From: Lachnospiraceae bacterium
GTDB taxonomy: Bacteria > Bacillota > Clostridia > Lachnospirales > Lachnospiraceae
Assembly (NCBI GenBank): GCA_015057585.1
Contig: SVEF01000004.1
Coordinates: 124,001-188,000 of the forward strand
DNA length: 64,000 nucleotides
Reading direction: 5' to 3'
The position numbers were made by a program, and so were the translations under genes. Shown here one piece after another: positions 27,850-35,901 of the stretch (positions are counted from its first letter, which is position 1; each line of letters opens with the position of its first letter). The notes under the pieces are model-generated. The model did no database searches. It was not told the DNA's origin and was given only the letters and a program-made list of their open reading frames with translations.

Positions 27850-27966
27850 TCAGACCAAGTTACCCGTCCGTCCCGGTGTTCCCCTTCCTCGTTTATCGAT
27901 GTAGGATGTGACACTCGACTAAGGGAAAGACCCATTTCGTCCGCGCAGCCCGTCTGACCTATACCT
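27850..27966 (-). other. Structured-looking region, possible small RNA or second leader
   Basis: Part of the 517-base gap between thrC and the surface protein gene. Read on the minus strand, GGTCAGAC near 27962 can pair with GTCTGAAC near 27848. Inside, TTTCCCTT (27921-27928) pairs with AAGGGGAA (27879-27886). A TTGACA lies about 20 bases before the region (27984-27989), though its -10 is poor. I do not recognise a known RNA family. It has more G and C than its surroundings and no convincing open frame. Confidence 0.3.
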
Positions 27967-28057
27967 AAAATACAAAGGGTTTGTGTCAATATTATGGCAT
28001 GGTTTTGTCATATTTGGTATATTTTCAAGAAATCTTTGAAAATTTAACATAAAATCA

Positions 28058-28094
28058 GGGATATCGCCTGTTTTCCCTCTCAGAGCGGTATCCC
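28058..28094 (-). terminator. Terminator after thrC
   Basis: GGGATACCGC (from 28094) pairs with GCGATATCCC (to 28058) with one mismatch and a 17-base loop; on the minus strand TGATTTTATG follows. The T-tract is short, so strength is uncertain. Confidence 0.6.
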
Positions 28095-28113
28095 CTTACT
28101 TGTTTCTTCTTAT

Positions 28114-29601
28114 TTATTTCAGTCCTAATATCTTTATCACAGTTTTCTGCATGTTATCTTTGTCACATTCCAGCGTATGACGCACCGGCGCATTGCGGAT
28201 TTCTTCAATTGCCTTTGGAACAGGTACTCCGGATATTTCGCTTAAGCGGTCCACCAAAACAAAGTCGTCGTCTTCTGCACATCCTTCCACCGCTTCCATT
28301 ACACTGCGGGTAAACTTATACGGGCTTGCCGTAGAAGCAATGACCGTTACGGTTTCATCGTTTGTTTCTTCTTTATATTGATAGAATACCTTTGCAGCAA
28401 CCGCTGTATGGGTATCCATCACATACCCGGTCTTTTCATAGACATCACGGATGACTTTGGCCGTCTGCTCCTGCGTTGCATATCCGCCGACAAAGTCTGC
28501 CATTCTTTCTTTCATCTCATCCGTAATCTCGTAACGGCCGGTTTCTTTTAAGGAAGCCATTAATGCAGCATTCTTTTTTGCATCTTCACCCGCACATGCA
28601 TAAATCAGACGTTCCAAATTGGAAGAAATCAAAATATCCATGGATGGGGAACTGGTTAAGACAAATTCCCTGTTCCTGTCATATACTCCGGTCCGGAAGA
28701 AATCATACAACACTTTATTTTCATTGGACGCACAGATTAACTTCTTCACCGGCACACCCATCTGCTTTGCATAATACGCCGCCAAAATATTACCGAAGTT
28801 TCCGGTCGGCACTACGACATTCATCGGTTCTCCCACAGCAAGTTTCCCCTGTGCCACCAAAGTCACATAAGCGTACACATAGTATACCACCTGCGGAACA
28901 AGACGACCGATATTAATCGAATTGGCAGAAGAAAACTGATAGCCCCGCTCTTTCATCCGAGCAGCCAGTGCCTTATCTCCGAAGATTTCCTTCACTCCGT
29001 TTTGGGCATCGTCAAAATTTCCATGGATCGCCACAACATCCGTATTGTCTCCGGTCTGCGTCACCATCTGCTTCTCCTGGATACGGCTGACACCGTCCTT
29101 TGGATAGAATACAATGATCCCGGTTCCCGGTACGTCTGCAAAACCGGCAAGTGCTGCCTTTCCCGTATCTCCGGAAGTAGCTGTAAGAATCACGATTTTC
29201 TCTTTCTTATTCTGTTTCTTTGCCGCTGCGGTAAGCAGATGCGGCAGAATCGACAACGCCATATCCTTAAACGCAATCGTCGGTCCGTGGAACAGTTCCA
29301 GATAATGCGCACCATCCACGTCCTTCAGCGGCGCAATTTCTTTGGTGTCGAACTTCTCATCATATGCGTTTGCGATGCAATGCTTTAATTCTTCCTCGGT
29401 ATAATCCGAAAGAAACAGTTTCATAACTTCATAAGCAATCTCCTGATAAGTTTTTCCAACCAGTGATTCCAAGGTTACGTCCAGTTTTGGAATAAATTCC
29501 GGCACAAACAGTCCTCCGTCTTCCGACAGCCCCTGTAGCACCGCTTCCGATGCCGTTACCGAAACCTCTGCATTTCTTGTACTTTTATAACGTACTTCCA
29601 T
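28114..29601 (-). CDS. thrC: Threonine synthase
   Basis: Converts O-phosphohomoserine to threonine with PLP. The 495 residues are the long (yeast/E. coli-like) form: N-terminal RYKSTRNAEVSVTASEAVLQ with GLSEDGGLFVPEFIPKL, the PLP-lysine segment LFHGPTIAFKDMALSIL, TATSGDTGKAALAGF, GNFGNILAAYYAKQMG, and a C-terminal end with TVIASTASPYKF. I start at ATG 29601, which has GGTGGAG just upstream; other in-frame ATGs upstream lack a site and start inside the terminator region of the gene before. No T-box was found in front of it, and it appears as a single transcription unit. Confidence 0.96.
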   Translation of the reverse strand: MEVRYKSTRNAEVSVTASEAVLQGLSEDGGLFVPEFIPKLDVTLESLVGKTYQEIAYEVMKLFLSDYTEEELKHCIANAYDEKFDTKEIAPLKDVDGAHYLELFHGPTIAFKDMALSILPHLLTAAAKKQNKKEKIVILTATSGDTGKAALAGFADVPGTGIIVFYPKDGVSRIQEKQMVTQTGDNTDVVAIHGNFDDAQNGVKEIFGDKALAARMKERGYQFSSANSINIGRLVPQVVYYVYAYVTLVAQGKLAVGEPMNVVVPTGNFGNILAAYYAKQMGVPVKKLICASNENKVLYDFFRTGVYDRNREFVLTSSPSMDILISSNLERLIYACAGEDAKKNAALMASLKETGRYEITDEMKERMADFVGGYATQEQTAKVIRDVYEKTGYVMDTHTAVAAKVFYQYKEETNDETVTVIASTASPYKFTRSVMEAVEGCAEDDDFVLVDRLSEISGVPVPKAIEEIRNAPVRHTLECDKDNMQKTVIKILGLK

Positions 29602-29670
29602 ATTCTCCACCATCCCTTTCCGGTTGTATGAGGCGCACACATTCCCAGTCCATCCTGATTTTTTAACAAT

Positions 29671-29707
29671 AAAAAAAGCGACCGGGATGCAATCTCATCC
29701 TTGTCGC
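29671..29707 (-). terminator. Terminator after the SleB-like hydrolase gene
   Basis: Stem GCGAC-GGATG/CATCC-GTCGC with small bulges and a 6-base loop at 29678-29707, then TTTTTTT on the minus strand. It lies 42 bases after the hydrolase stop codon and before thrC. Confidence 0.88.
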
Positions 29708-29748
29708 GTAGTTTATCACAACTTTGCCGCTTTAGCAAGATAAATTAT

Positions 29749-30618
29749 TTATTTTTCCGCATAAAAAGTATGGACACCATGTTTAAATAATTTTTCCAGT
29801 TTCTCATCAAAAAACCGGAGACCTTCTTTCGACGCCAGTGCTCTGGCCACAAAATACAATGCACCCTGAGAATGATCCTCTCCCGCCAGGACACGTTCCA
29901 CGGCTTCTACCGTCTCTTCAGAAACTGTTCTTCTATAATAAGATCCACTGCGTACCGGTGCAAACTGATCCTTCTGGAACACCACTTCGCTGATGGTATC
30001 CGGAAACTGTTCTACATGTACGCGGTTCAATACGACATTGGCAACAAGCATTTTTCCCTGTATATCTTCTTCCGGGGCCTCTGCTTCCACAATGCGGAGC
30101 AACACCTGATACTCTTCCTCGCTAATGGCATATTTCGTACCATGGTAATTTACAATATGATCGGTATCGCAACTCATCAGGGACAATTCATACCGCTTTT
30201 CCTCAATTGCTTCCCGTGCTTCCAAAATTTCTTCGGTCGGTTCCCCGTACAATAATTCTGTATAAAGTTTATTCCAAAGTTCTTCTGTTTCTACCACCGC
30301 GTATTTCTCTGTTCCTTCCGGTTGTGCTGCCCCGGTCTGCTGTTCCTCTAATACAGGCGTCGGCTGAACATTTTCTTCTTCATGCTGCGTTTTTTCTTCC
30401 TCAGTGTTTCCGGATTCGTTTCCTTCCTCCGTCAAAACTGTGTTACTGAGCGGAGTACTTTCTTCCTGCAGTTCTTCTATACAAAGTGCAACGCCTTCCC
30501 TATTCTGCGCTGTTGCCTCCGGATAAGTCACCGTGCCTTCTGCTTTTACAATAGTAATCACAGCAATCAGCATCAAAGACATCAACATGGAAACATACAG
30601 TTTTCTCTGATTTAACAT
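29749..30618 (-). CDS. Cell-wall hydrolase, SleB/CwlJ family (Hydrolase_2)
   Basis: Predicted peptidoglycan lytic enzyme; in spores SleB and CwlJ degrade cortex, while other members act in vegetative cells. The 289 residues have a signal-anchor (about 5-25, LYVSMLMSLMLIAVITIV) and an acidic Glu/Gln/Pro-rich middle (about 30-110). The C-terminal catalytic domain (about 165-285) has EEEYQVLLRIVEAEAPEED (catalytic Glu region), GKMLVANVVLNRV, FQKDQFAPVRSGSY and GALYFVAR. The ATG at 30618 has GAGGTG about 6 bases upstream; the frame continues upstream without a better site. A TTGACA-16-TGTAAT promoter precedes it. Whether it is a spore protein cannot be told. Confidence 0.87.
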   Translation of the reverse strand: MLNQRKLYVSMLMSLMLIAVITIVKAEGTVTYPEATAQNREGVALCIEELQEESTPLSNTVLTEEGNESGNTEEEKTQHEEENVQPTPVLEEQQTGAAQPEGTEKYAVVETEELWNKLYTELLYGEPTEEILEAREAIEEKRYELSLMSCDTDHIVNYHGTKYAISEEEYQVLLRIVEAEAPEEDIQGKMLVANVVLNRVHVEQFPDTISEVVFQKDQFAPVRSGSYYRRTVSEETVEAVERVLAGEDHSQGALYFVARALASKEGLRFFDEKLEKLFKHGVHTFYAEK

Positions 30619-30663
30619 AACACACCTCAAAAATTTCATCAAATAATACACAACGCTCAAGAG

Positions 30664-30691
30664 ATTACACTAATTTAGGCAGTTTTGTCAA
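30664..30691 (-). promoter_or_regulatory. Promoter of the SleB-like hydrolase gene
   Basis: On the minus strand TTGACA, 16 bases, TGTAAT. The leader is about 40 bases. It lies in the 307-base gap with the divergent AP2-like gene; the gap also holds an inverted repeat CTTTTGT/ACAAAAG at 30749-30771 that could be an operator or a weak hairpin, and nothing else I can identify. Confidence 0.7.
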
Positions 30692-30925
30692 TCTCTTCCA
30701 CGGATTTTCGTTATTCCGCCTAAGCGCATGTAACAATTCCGAAACAACCTTTTGTACACTTTGCACAAAAGAGTCAGCGAAAGTTTTTGTTTTTTGTAAC
30801 TTTTACCTAACAAACTTCCCATTTCTTTTTTTGTACTTATAGTGTAGACTAATAGGAGATTGTGATTTTTCCACAAAACATCAAAAATGTCACCGTTTTT
30901 CACAAAGAAAGGATTACGACCACAT

Positions 30926-31732
30926 ATGTTGCCGGGAGTTTATGTTATTCAGAAAAAAGACGGTTCTCCGTTATATCGCGCTTCCATTACACATACAGGA
31001 AAACATATCAGCCTCGGAAGTTTTCCCGATGAGCAGACCGCACACCGGGCTTACTTAGAAGCCTCTTCGTTGTTTGCGACTTCCCAGCCGGCAGCCACCC
31101 TGCTTGAGTATTATCTGGAAGACCGCCATATTCTTCCGTTTGAAAAGTGGGTCGTGCTTTTAAACTTCCGTGACAACCGTATTTATATTAAAACACCGAT
31201 TTATCTCGAAAAACGGTTCTTTACCTATTATTATAGTAAGACCTGTCGTTTTAAATTTGATGTTGACGATTTGTTCTACTATTCCAATCACAAAATTATG
31301 AAACGCGGCGGACACCTTTTTGTTGCCGATTACGGAATGCAGGTCAATATCCTCTCCCGGTACGGCATCAAAAACTATGCTGTCATCGGCCGGGATTACC
31401 GTTTTGCAAACGGCGATGAGACCGACTACCGCTATGGAAATATCGAAATCATCAACCGTTACCACGGAGTTACCAGACAAATCAGAAAAGGACGCGAGGT
31501 ATACATCACCCGCATCCATGTAAACGGAAACCTGATTGTCGGCCGCTATGCGACCGAAACAGAAGCTGCTGTTGCCTACAACCGCGCCGCGGGCATCCTT
31601 GCCGAACGCGGTGTAAAAAAGAACTTTCCTCAAAACTATGTAGAAGGTCTTTCCGACATTGAATATGCTGCCCTCTATACCCGCGTCCGCATCTCCTCCA
31701 AAGTCCGAAACTATCCTGTGTCGGACTTATAA
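30926..31732 (+). CDS. AP2-domain protein derived from an HNH-AP2 homing endonuclease
   Basis: About 268 residues. AP2-like DNA-binding units occur at both ends: residues about 4-48 (GVYVIQKKDGS...GSFPDEQTAHRAYLEA) and about 198-245 (YHGVTRQIRKG, VNGNLIVGRYATETEAAVAYNRAA). Between them lies a segment (about 110-195) with RDYRFANGDETDYRYGNIEI, which looks like a worn-down HNH domain whose usual catalytic His/Asn pattern is not evident. So it may bind DNA without cutting. The ATG at 30926 has AAAGG 13 bases upstream and leaves a tight AP2 start; another ATG at 30887 lacks a site. Its last codons lie in a copy of the rnpB tail (see repeats). Function unknown. Confidence 0.6.
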   Translation: MLPGVYVIQKKDGSPLYRASITHTGKHISLGSFPDEQTAHRAYLEASSLFATSQPAATLLEYYLEDRHILPFEKWVVLLNFRDNRIYIKTPIYLEKRFFTYYYSKTCRFKFDVDDLFYYSNHKIMKRGGHLFVADYGMQVNILSRYGIKNYAVIGRDYRFANGDETDYRYGNIEIINRYHGVTRQIRKGREVYITRIHVNGNLIVGRYATETEAAVAYNRAAGILAERGVKKNFPQNYVEGLSDIEYAALYTRVRISSKVRNYPVSDL

Positions 31733-31781
31733 TGCTGCTCAAACACACGAGTCTCCAGGACTTATAGTGCCGCTCAAACAT
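31726..31781 (+). repeat. Two copies of the rnpB 3' tail at the end of the AP2-like gene
   Basis: CTTATAATGCTGCTCAAACA starts at 31726 and CTTATAGTGCCGCTCAAACA at 31761. Both match, with one or two changes, the minus-strand tail of rnpB at 31922-31902 (CTTATAGTGCTGCTCAAACA). The first copy includes the stop codon of the AP2-like gene; the two are in direct orientation 35 bases apart and inverted relative to rnpB. Confidence 0.85.
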
Positions 31782-31804
31782 AAACATATTTTATTATATG
31801 ACGC

Positions 31805-31881
31805 AAAAGAGGTTTCAAACATATCCCTATCCTGCCTCTCCGAAGGAGCGAAAGGATAGGGATATGTTTGAAACCTCTTTT
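31805..31881. terminator. Bidirectional long-stem hairpin between the AP2-like gene and rnpB
   Basis: Perfect inverted arms of 29 bases (31805-31833 and 31853-31881) with a 19-base loop. The arms begin AAAAGAGGTTTCAAAC. The right side ends in TTTT on the plus strand, and the left likewise on the minus strand. It is far longer than a usual terminator, so it might also be a palindromic repeat used as one. Confidence 0.75.
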
Positions 31882-31904
31882 AAATTATAAAAAAATTTCA
31901 CATG

Positions 31905-32274
31905 TTTGAGCAGCACTATAAGCCGGGTTCTGTATCTGACGATCATCTTTCTTGACTGTACGTTACCGCACAGCTCCTCTACCCGGTTCCCCGGATAGAA
32001 CGCAACCAACCCGAAAGCACGACGGGCCGCCGTATCGCTTTCTGTTCGGTCTTGCTTCGAGTGGGGTTTACACAGCCTTGTCTGTTACCAGCCAAGCGGT
32101 GAGCTCTTACCTCGCCATTCCACCCTCACCAGGCGGAATTCTGTAAGGATTCCGCCTGGCGGTCTCTTTTCTGTTGCACTAGCCTTGGAGTCACCTCCAC
32201 CGGACGTTATCCGGCACCCTGCCCTGTGAAGCCCGGACTTTCCTCCCTTTCAGGCGATCGTCTGTGCTGCTCCG
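31905..32274 (-). ncRNA. rnpB: RNase P RNA, bacterial type A-like
   Basis: Catalytic RNA of RNase P, which trims the 5' end of tRNA precursors. On the minus strand it carries the near-universal GAGGAAAGTCCGGGCTT and ACAGGGCAGGGTGCC near the start, and ends with CAGAACCCGGCTTATAG. The P1 stem is visible: GAGCAGCAC at the 5' end pairs with GTGCTGCTC at the 3' end (31908-31916). A CCGCCAGGCGGAATCC/GGATTCCGCCTGG-like hairpin forms P12 near 32130-32165. The bounds come from P1 pairing and may be off by a few bases. It converges on the AP2-like gene. Confidence 0.95.
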
Positions 32275-32316
32275 TGGTATTCTAACATGATTCCATTTAG
32301 AAGTCAAAGGCAAAAA

Positions 32317-33969
32317 TCACACCTTAAAACAGCTGCCTCCGATAAACTCTCTCAGCACGGAATTTCTCGGTACCGCCTCGCAATCCGCTCCCAAAAAGTA
32401 ATCTAAGAATTTCAACAGCCTCTTTGCTTCCACATATTCCGGAGACTCCGGATCCACGCAGAATAAAAGCGGCTCCGCAAACTGCTTGATCAGCGGAAGC
32501 TCATAAATCAGTGCCGAATTAAACATGGCATCTGCGCTCTCCTGGAACGGAAAGATGTTTTCCTCTTCGCCCTGACGTACCGAAGGCCACATGTTGATTG
32601 TTCTGGCTGCAGAAGCACCACGGGTTCTCGCATCTCGTACGATACGGCGCAGCATTCTGGCATCCGTTGTCGGGATACGGTTGTGTTCATCAATATTTAA
32701 CTGTGTCAATGCGCTGATATAAATCTTAAATTTGCTCTCCACCGGCAGAGAATGCGAAAGGGCATCATTTAAACCATGGATACCTTCAATTACCAGAATA
32801 TCTTCCGGTCCGAGGCACTTTTTGTTACCCTTGTACTCGCGCTGTCCGGTTTTAAAATTATACGTCGGAAGTTCCACTTCTTCACCACGAAGGAGCGCTG
32901 ACATATCACGGTTAAACAATTCCACGTCAATGGCTCCCAATGTTTCAAAGTTATAACTGCCGTCCGGATGTTTCGGGGTGTCCTCACGGTTGACAAAGTA
33001 ATCATCCACTGCAATCGGATGCGGGCGCATGCCAAGTGTCTTTAACTGAATCGACAGACGATGTGAAAATGTCGTCTTTCCGGAAGAGGACGGTCCGGCA
33101 ATCATAACAAATTTTACATTTCCTTTTGCTGCAATCTGCGCTGCGATATCACCAATTTTCTTTTCCATCAGCGCTTCCTGAACCAAAATCATCTCGCCCA
33201 GTTCTCCTCGGGCAAGAACCGAATTCATATCTCCGACCGTTTCCACTCCCATGATACGTCCCCAACGGGAAGATTCCTGCAAAACATCAAAGAATTTTTT
33301 CTGTTCCTTAAATTCCGGCAGGACAAGTGGCTCCTCTTTATCCGGCAGCATCAGCATAAAACCGCCTTCATACGGAAACAAGTCAAACACTTTAAGTACT
33401 CCGGAAGATGCCGGCATATAGCCGTAAAAGTAATCTTCAAATCCGCCAAGACTGTAGATATTGGTTTTGGACACACGACGGTACCCAAACAATTTTTCTT
33501 TGTCATACATGCGGTGTCTGTGGAAAATTTCTTTTGCCTCCTCCGTACTCACCACACGTTTTTCAAATGGAAGATCTGCCGCAACAAGACGTTCCATCTC
33601 TGCTTTGATTTTTGCAAGATTTTCTGCGGTCGGCTGTGCCTTTCCTTCGAATTCTCCGTAAATCCCTTTTCCGATGGCATGCTCGATGCGCACCTTTTCC
33701 AATCCTCTTGCACCAAGCACCGTATATACCGCCTTCAAAAAGACAAGTACCATACCTCTGCGATAAGTCTTATTTCCAATTTCGGATGCGGATGTAATAA
33801 ATTCCACAACATCTCCATCCTTCGGGCACTTGCGCAACTCCTTTAACTTCCCATTTACCATGGCAAGCATGACCGGTGCACTAAGTTCCTTTTCTACTTC
33901 TTTACTAATCATATAGAGAGTGGTTCCTTTGGCATACTCTCTCTTTTTTCCCAATACGTTAATTTCCAT
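32317..33969 (-). CDS. TGS-containing nucleoside (uridine) kinase-like protein
   Basis: A 550-residue protein known from Thermotoga and Firmicutes as a fusion of threonyl-tRNA-synthetase-like N-terminal modules with a uridine kinase domain. An N-terminal TGS-type fold (about 1-60) is followed by a tRNA-SAD-like region (to about 190, with HAIGKGIYGEFEG and HRHRMYDKEKLFGYRR). A linker comes next, then the kinase with P-loop VMIAGPSSSGKTTFSHRL (about 288-305), DDYFVNREDTPKHPDG, and VIEGIHGLND. The ATG at 33969 is just after the trmK stop, and AAAGAAGG lies before both. A phosphoribulokinase/uridine-kinase activity is inferred; the substrate is untested. Confidence 0.88.
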   Translation of the reverse strand: MEINVLGKKREYAKGTTLYMISKEVEKELSAPVMLAMVNGKLKELRKCPKDGDVVEFITSASEIGNKTYRRGMVLVFLKAVYTVLGARGLEKVRIEHAIGKGIYGEFEGKAQPTAENLAKIKAEMERLVAADLPFEKRVVSTEEAKEIFHRHRMYDKEKLFGYRRVSKTNIYSLGGFEDYFYGYMPASSGVLKVFDLFPYEGGFMLMLPDKEEPLVLPEFKEQKKFFDVLQESSRWGRIMGVETVGDMNSVLARGELGEMILVQEALMEKKIGDIAAQIAAKGNVKFVMIAGPSSSGKTTFSHRLSIQLKTLGMRPHPIAVDDYFVNREDTPKHPDGSYNFETLGAIDVELFNRDMSALLRGEEVELPTYNFKTGQREYKGNKKCLGPEDILVIEGIHGLNDALSHSLPVESKFKIYISALTQLNIDEHNRIPTTDARMLRRIVRDARTRGASAARTINMWPSVRQGEEENIFPFQESADAMFNSALIYELPLIKQFAEPLLFCVDPESPEYVEAKRLLKFLDYFLGADCEAVPRNSVLREFIGGSCFKV

Positions 33970-33972
33970 TTT

Positions 33973-34677
33973 CTAACCTTCTTTCATCAAACGCTCCGCC
34001 TCGGAAATCAGTGTAAATTCCCGTGAAAGACTTTCCCTTCTGGCACGTACATGTTCCGTATCCTGCATTGCAAGTGCTGTAAGCACTTCCGTACGCAGAC
34101 GGTGTTCTCTTTGGAGAAACTCCTTAAGAACCTCATTCTTCTCCTCAATCAGAAGTTTTCCGTATTCATAACAACATTCCGATTCATACCCCTGCGGGAT
34201 TTCCGATTTCACGGCACGCATCATGACATAGAATTTTCCGTCCTCTTTCACCATGCGTTCTGCTGCAATCTCATATCCCATATTATGTAAAAAGTGTCGC
34301 ACCTGTCCCACTTCGGACTGTGGTTGTAAAATCAGTTCTTTTGCTGATTCCGTCACTTCCGGGTGGTCAGTTAAGATTCGCATCATCAACAATCCACCCA
34401 TTCCACAAAGAAGAATGGTTTCCGCCTCTCCCGGCACAAGTGCTGCAAGTCCGTCCGAACGGCGAATCGTAATTCTGTCTTCCAAACGCGCTTCTGCCAC
34501 ATGCTGCCCGGCTGCAAGCAACGGTCCCTCATTCACATCCATGGCAAATACCCGTGGTGCAATCCCTTCACTGCAAAGATAAATCGACGTATACGCGTGG
34601 TCGCACCCGATATCTGCTACTGTATTTCCTTTGGTTACAAGTTCCGTTGCTGCAAGCAATCGCTTTGACAAAGACAT
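33973..34677 (-). CDS. trmK: tRNA (adenine22-N1)-methyltransferase
   Basis: Methylates N1 of A22 in tRNAs with SAM (TrmK/YqfN family). The 234 residues begin MSLSKRLLAATELVTKGNTV, with the SAM motif ADIGCDHAYTSIYLCSEG (about 21-38), AMDVNEGPLLAA, RRSDGLAAL, LLCGMGGLLMMRIL, and LILQPQSEVGQVRHFL. Its place between rpoD and the TGS-kinase gene matches the usual Firmicutes order dnaG-rpoD-trmK. Start codon with TAGGAGAA upstream. No oddities. Confidence 0.94.
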   Translation of the reverse strand: MSLSKRLLAATELVTKGNTVADIGCDHAYTSIYLCSEGIAPRVFAMDVNEGPLLAAGQHVAEARLEDRITIRRSDGLAALVPGEAETILLCGMGGLLMMRILTDHPEVTESAKELILQPQSEVGQVRHFLHNMGYEIAAERMVKEDGKFYVMMRAVKSEIPQGYESECCYEYGKLLIEEKNEVLKEFLQREHRLRTEVLTALAMQDTEHVRARRESLSREFTLISEAERLMKEG

Positions 34678-34704
34678 AAATTCTCCTACTAATATCTCAA
34701 TATT

Positions 34705-35823
34705 TTAATCTAAATAATCTTTTAATTTGCGGGAACGGCTCGGATGACGTAATTTACGGAGTGCCTTCGCCTCAATCTGGCGGATACGTTCTCTTGTTAC
34801 GTTAAACTCCTTGCCCACTTCTTCTAAGGTTCTTGCCCTGCCGTCATCCAGACCAAAACGCAGGCGGAGTACTTTCTGCTCACGGTCGGTGAGAGTACCA
34901 AGTACTTCCGATAACTGTTCCTTCAACAGAGTAAACGCCGCTGCCTCGGATGGAGTCGGCACGTGGTCGTCCTCTACAAAATCGCCCAAATGGCTGTCTT
35001 CCTCTTCACCGATAGGGGTTTCCAAAGATACCGGTTCCTGGGAAATCTTCTGGATTTCACGTACACGCTCTACCGGAATTCCCATTTCTTTTGCTACTTC
35101 TTCCGGAAGCGGTTCTCTGCCGTACTCCTGAAGAAGCTGTCTCTGTACACGGATGAGTTTATTGATGGTTTCTACCATATGAACCGGAATACGGATGGTT
35201 CTTGCCTGGTCGGCAATTGCCCTTGTAATCGCCTGACGGATCCACCAGGTCGCATAGGTCGAGAACTTGTAACCCTTGCGGTAATCAAATTTTTCTACTG
35301 CTTTAATCAGACCCAGGTTTCCTTCCTGAATCAAGTCAAGGAACTGCATTCCGCGGCCCACATACCGTTTTGCAATACTGACTACCAGACGAAGGTTCGC
35401 TTCGGAAAGGCGCTTCTTTGCTGCCTCGTCTCCCTCTTCCATTCTCTGGGCAAGTTCCATTTCCTCGTCTGCGGAAAGAAGCGGCACCTTACCGATTTCC
35501 TTCAGATACATGCGGACAGGATCTTCTAAGCTGACGCCTTCTGGTACGGACATGTCAATATTGGCAAGGTCTTCTACGTCCTCGTCTAGCATCATCTCCG
35601 GATCCGGCTCTACGTCAATTTCATCCTCAAAACTTGCCATACGGAGTACATCCACGCCGTTGGATTCCAAAAATTCGTATACCTTCTCAATCTGCGCAGG
35701 AGTCAACTCTGTATCTGCAAGAAAATCATTAATCTCCTGATACTCCAGCACATTTTTCTTTTTCTTGGCATATGCCAGTAAATCCTTCATCTTTTCAAAA
35801 AACTTATCTTTGTTCTCTTCCAT
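34705..35823 (-). CDS. rpoD: Primary sigma factor RpoD (SigA)
   Basis: Housekeeping sigma factor directing RNA polymerase to most promoters. The 372 residues have region 1.1-like N-terminal helices ([21 protein letters not shown]), [21 protein letters not shown] (region 1.2), region 2 with [21 protein letters not shown] and [19 protein letters not shown], and region 3 with [15 protein letters not shown]. Region 4 has [11 protein letters not shown] with the helix-turn-helix [20 protein letters not shown] start at ATG 35823 with GGAAAG upstream. It follows dnaG, the classic macromolecular synthesis order, here without rpsU. Confidence 0.98.
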   Translation of the reverse strand: MEENKDKFFEKMKDLLAYAKKKKNVLEYQEINDFLADTELTPAQIEKVYEFLESNGVDVLRMASFEDEIDVEPDPEMMLDEDVEDLANIDMSVPEGVSLEDPVRMYLKEIGKVPLLSADEEMELAQRMEEGDEAAKKRLSEANLRLVVSIAKRYVGRGMQFLDLIQEGNLGLIKAVEKFDYRKGYKFSTYATWWIRQAITRAIADQARTIRIPVHMVETINKLIRVQRQLLQEYGREPLPEEVAKEMGIPVERVREIQKISQEPVSLETPIGEEEDSHLGDFVEDDHVPTPSEAAAFTLLKEQLSEVLGTLTDREQKVLRLRFGLDDGRARTLEEVGKEFNVTRERIRQIEAKALRKLRHPSRSRKLKDYLD

Positions 35824-35901
35824 TTTATCTTTCCATCCTTCTCTTAACAAAACCCTCTTTGTTACAGTGTAACCAACTCATCGTTTCTTATACGAAAGCA
35901 C

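Noticed and set aside
27850-27966. 6S RNA or a cyclic di-GMP riboswitch in the thrC/surface-protein gap
   Set aside because: The pairing is short and the region lacks the long closing stem of 6S RNA and the conserved bases of GEMM riboswitches. I left it as an unassigned structured region.
29602-29748. A T-box or attenuator before thrC
   Set aside because: The only structure is a simple hairpin with a T-run that follows the hydrolase gene. No T-box core sequence or antiterminator was seen.
31726-31922. The rnpB tails as attachment sites of a mobile element
   Set aside because: No integrase, excisionase or foreign block lies between or near them. They are only 35 to 160 bases apart.
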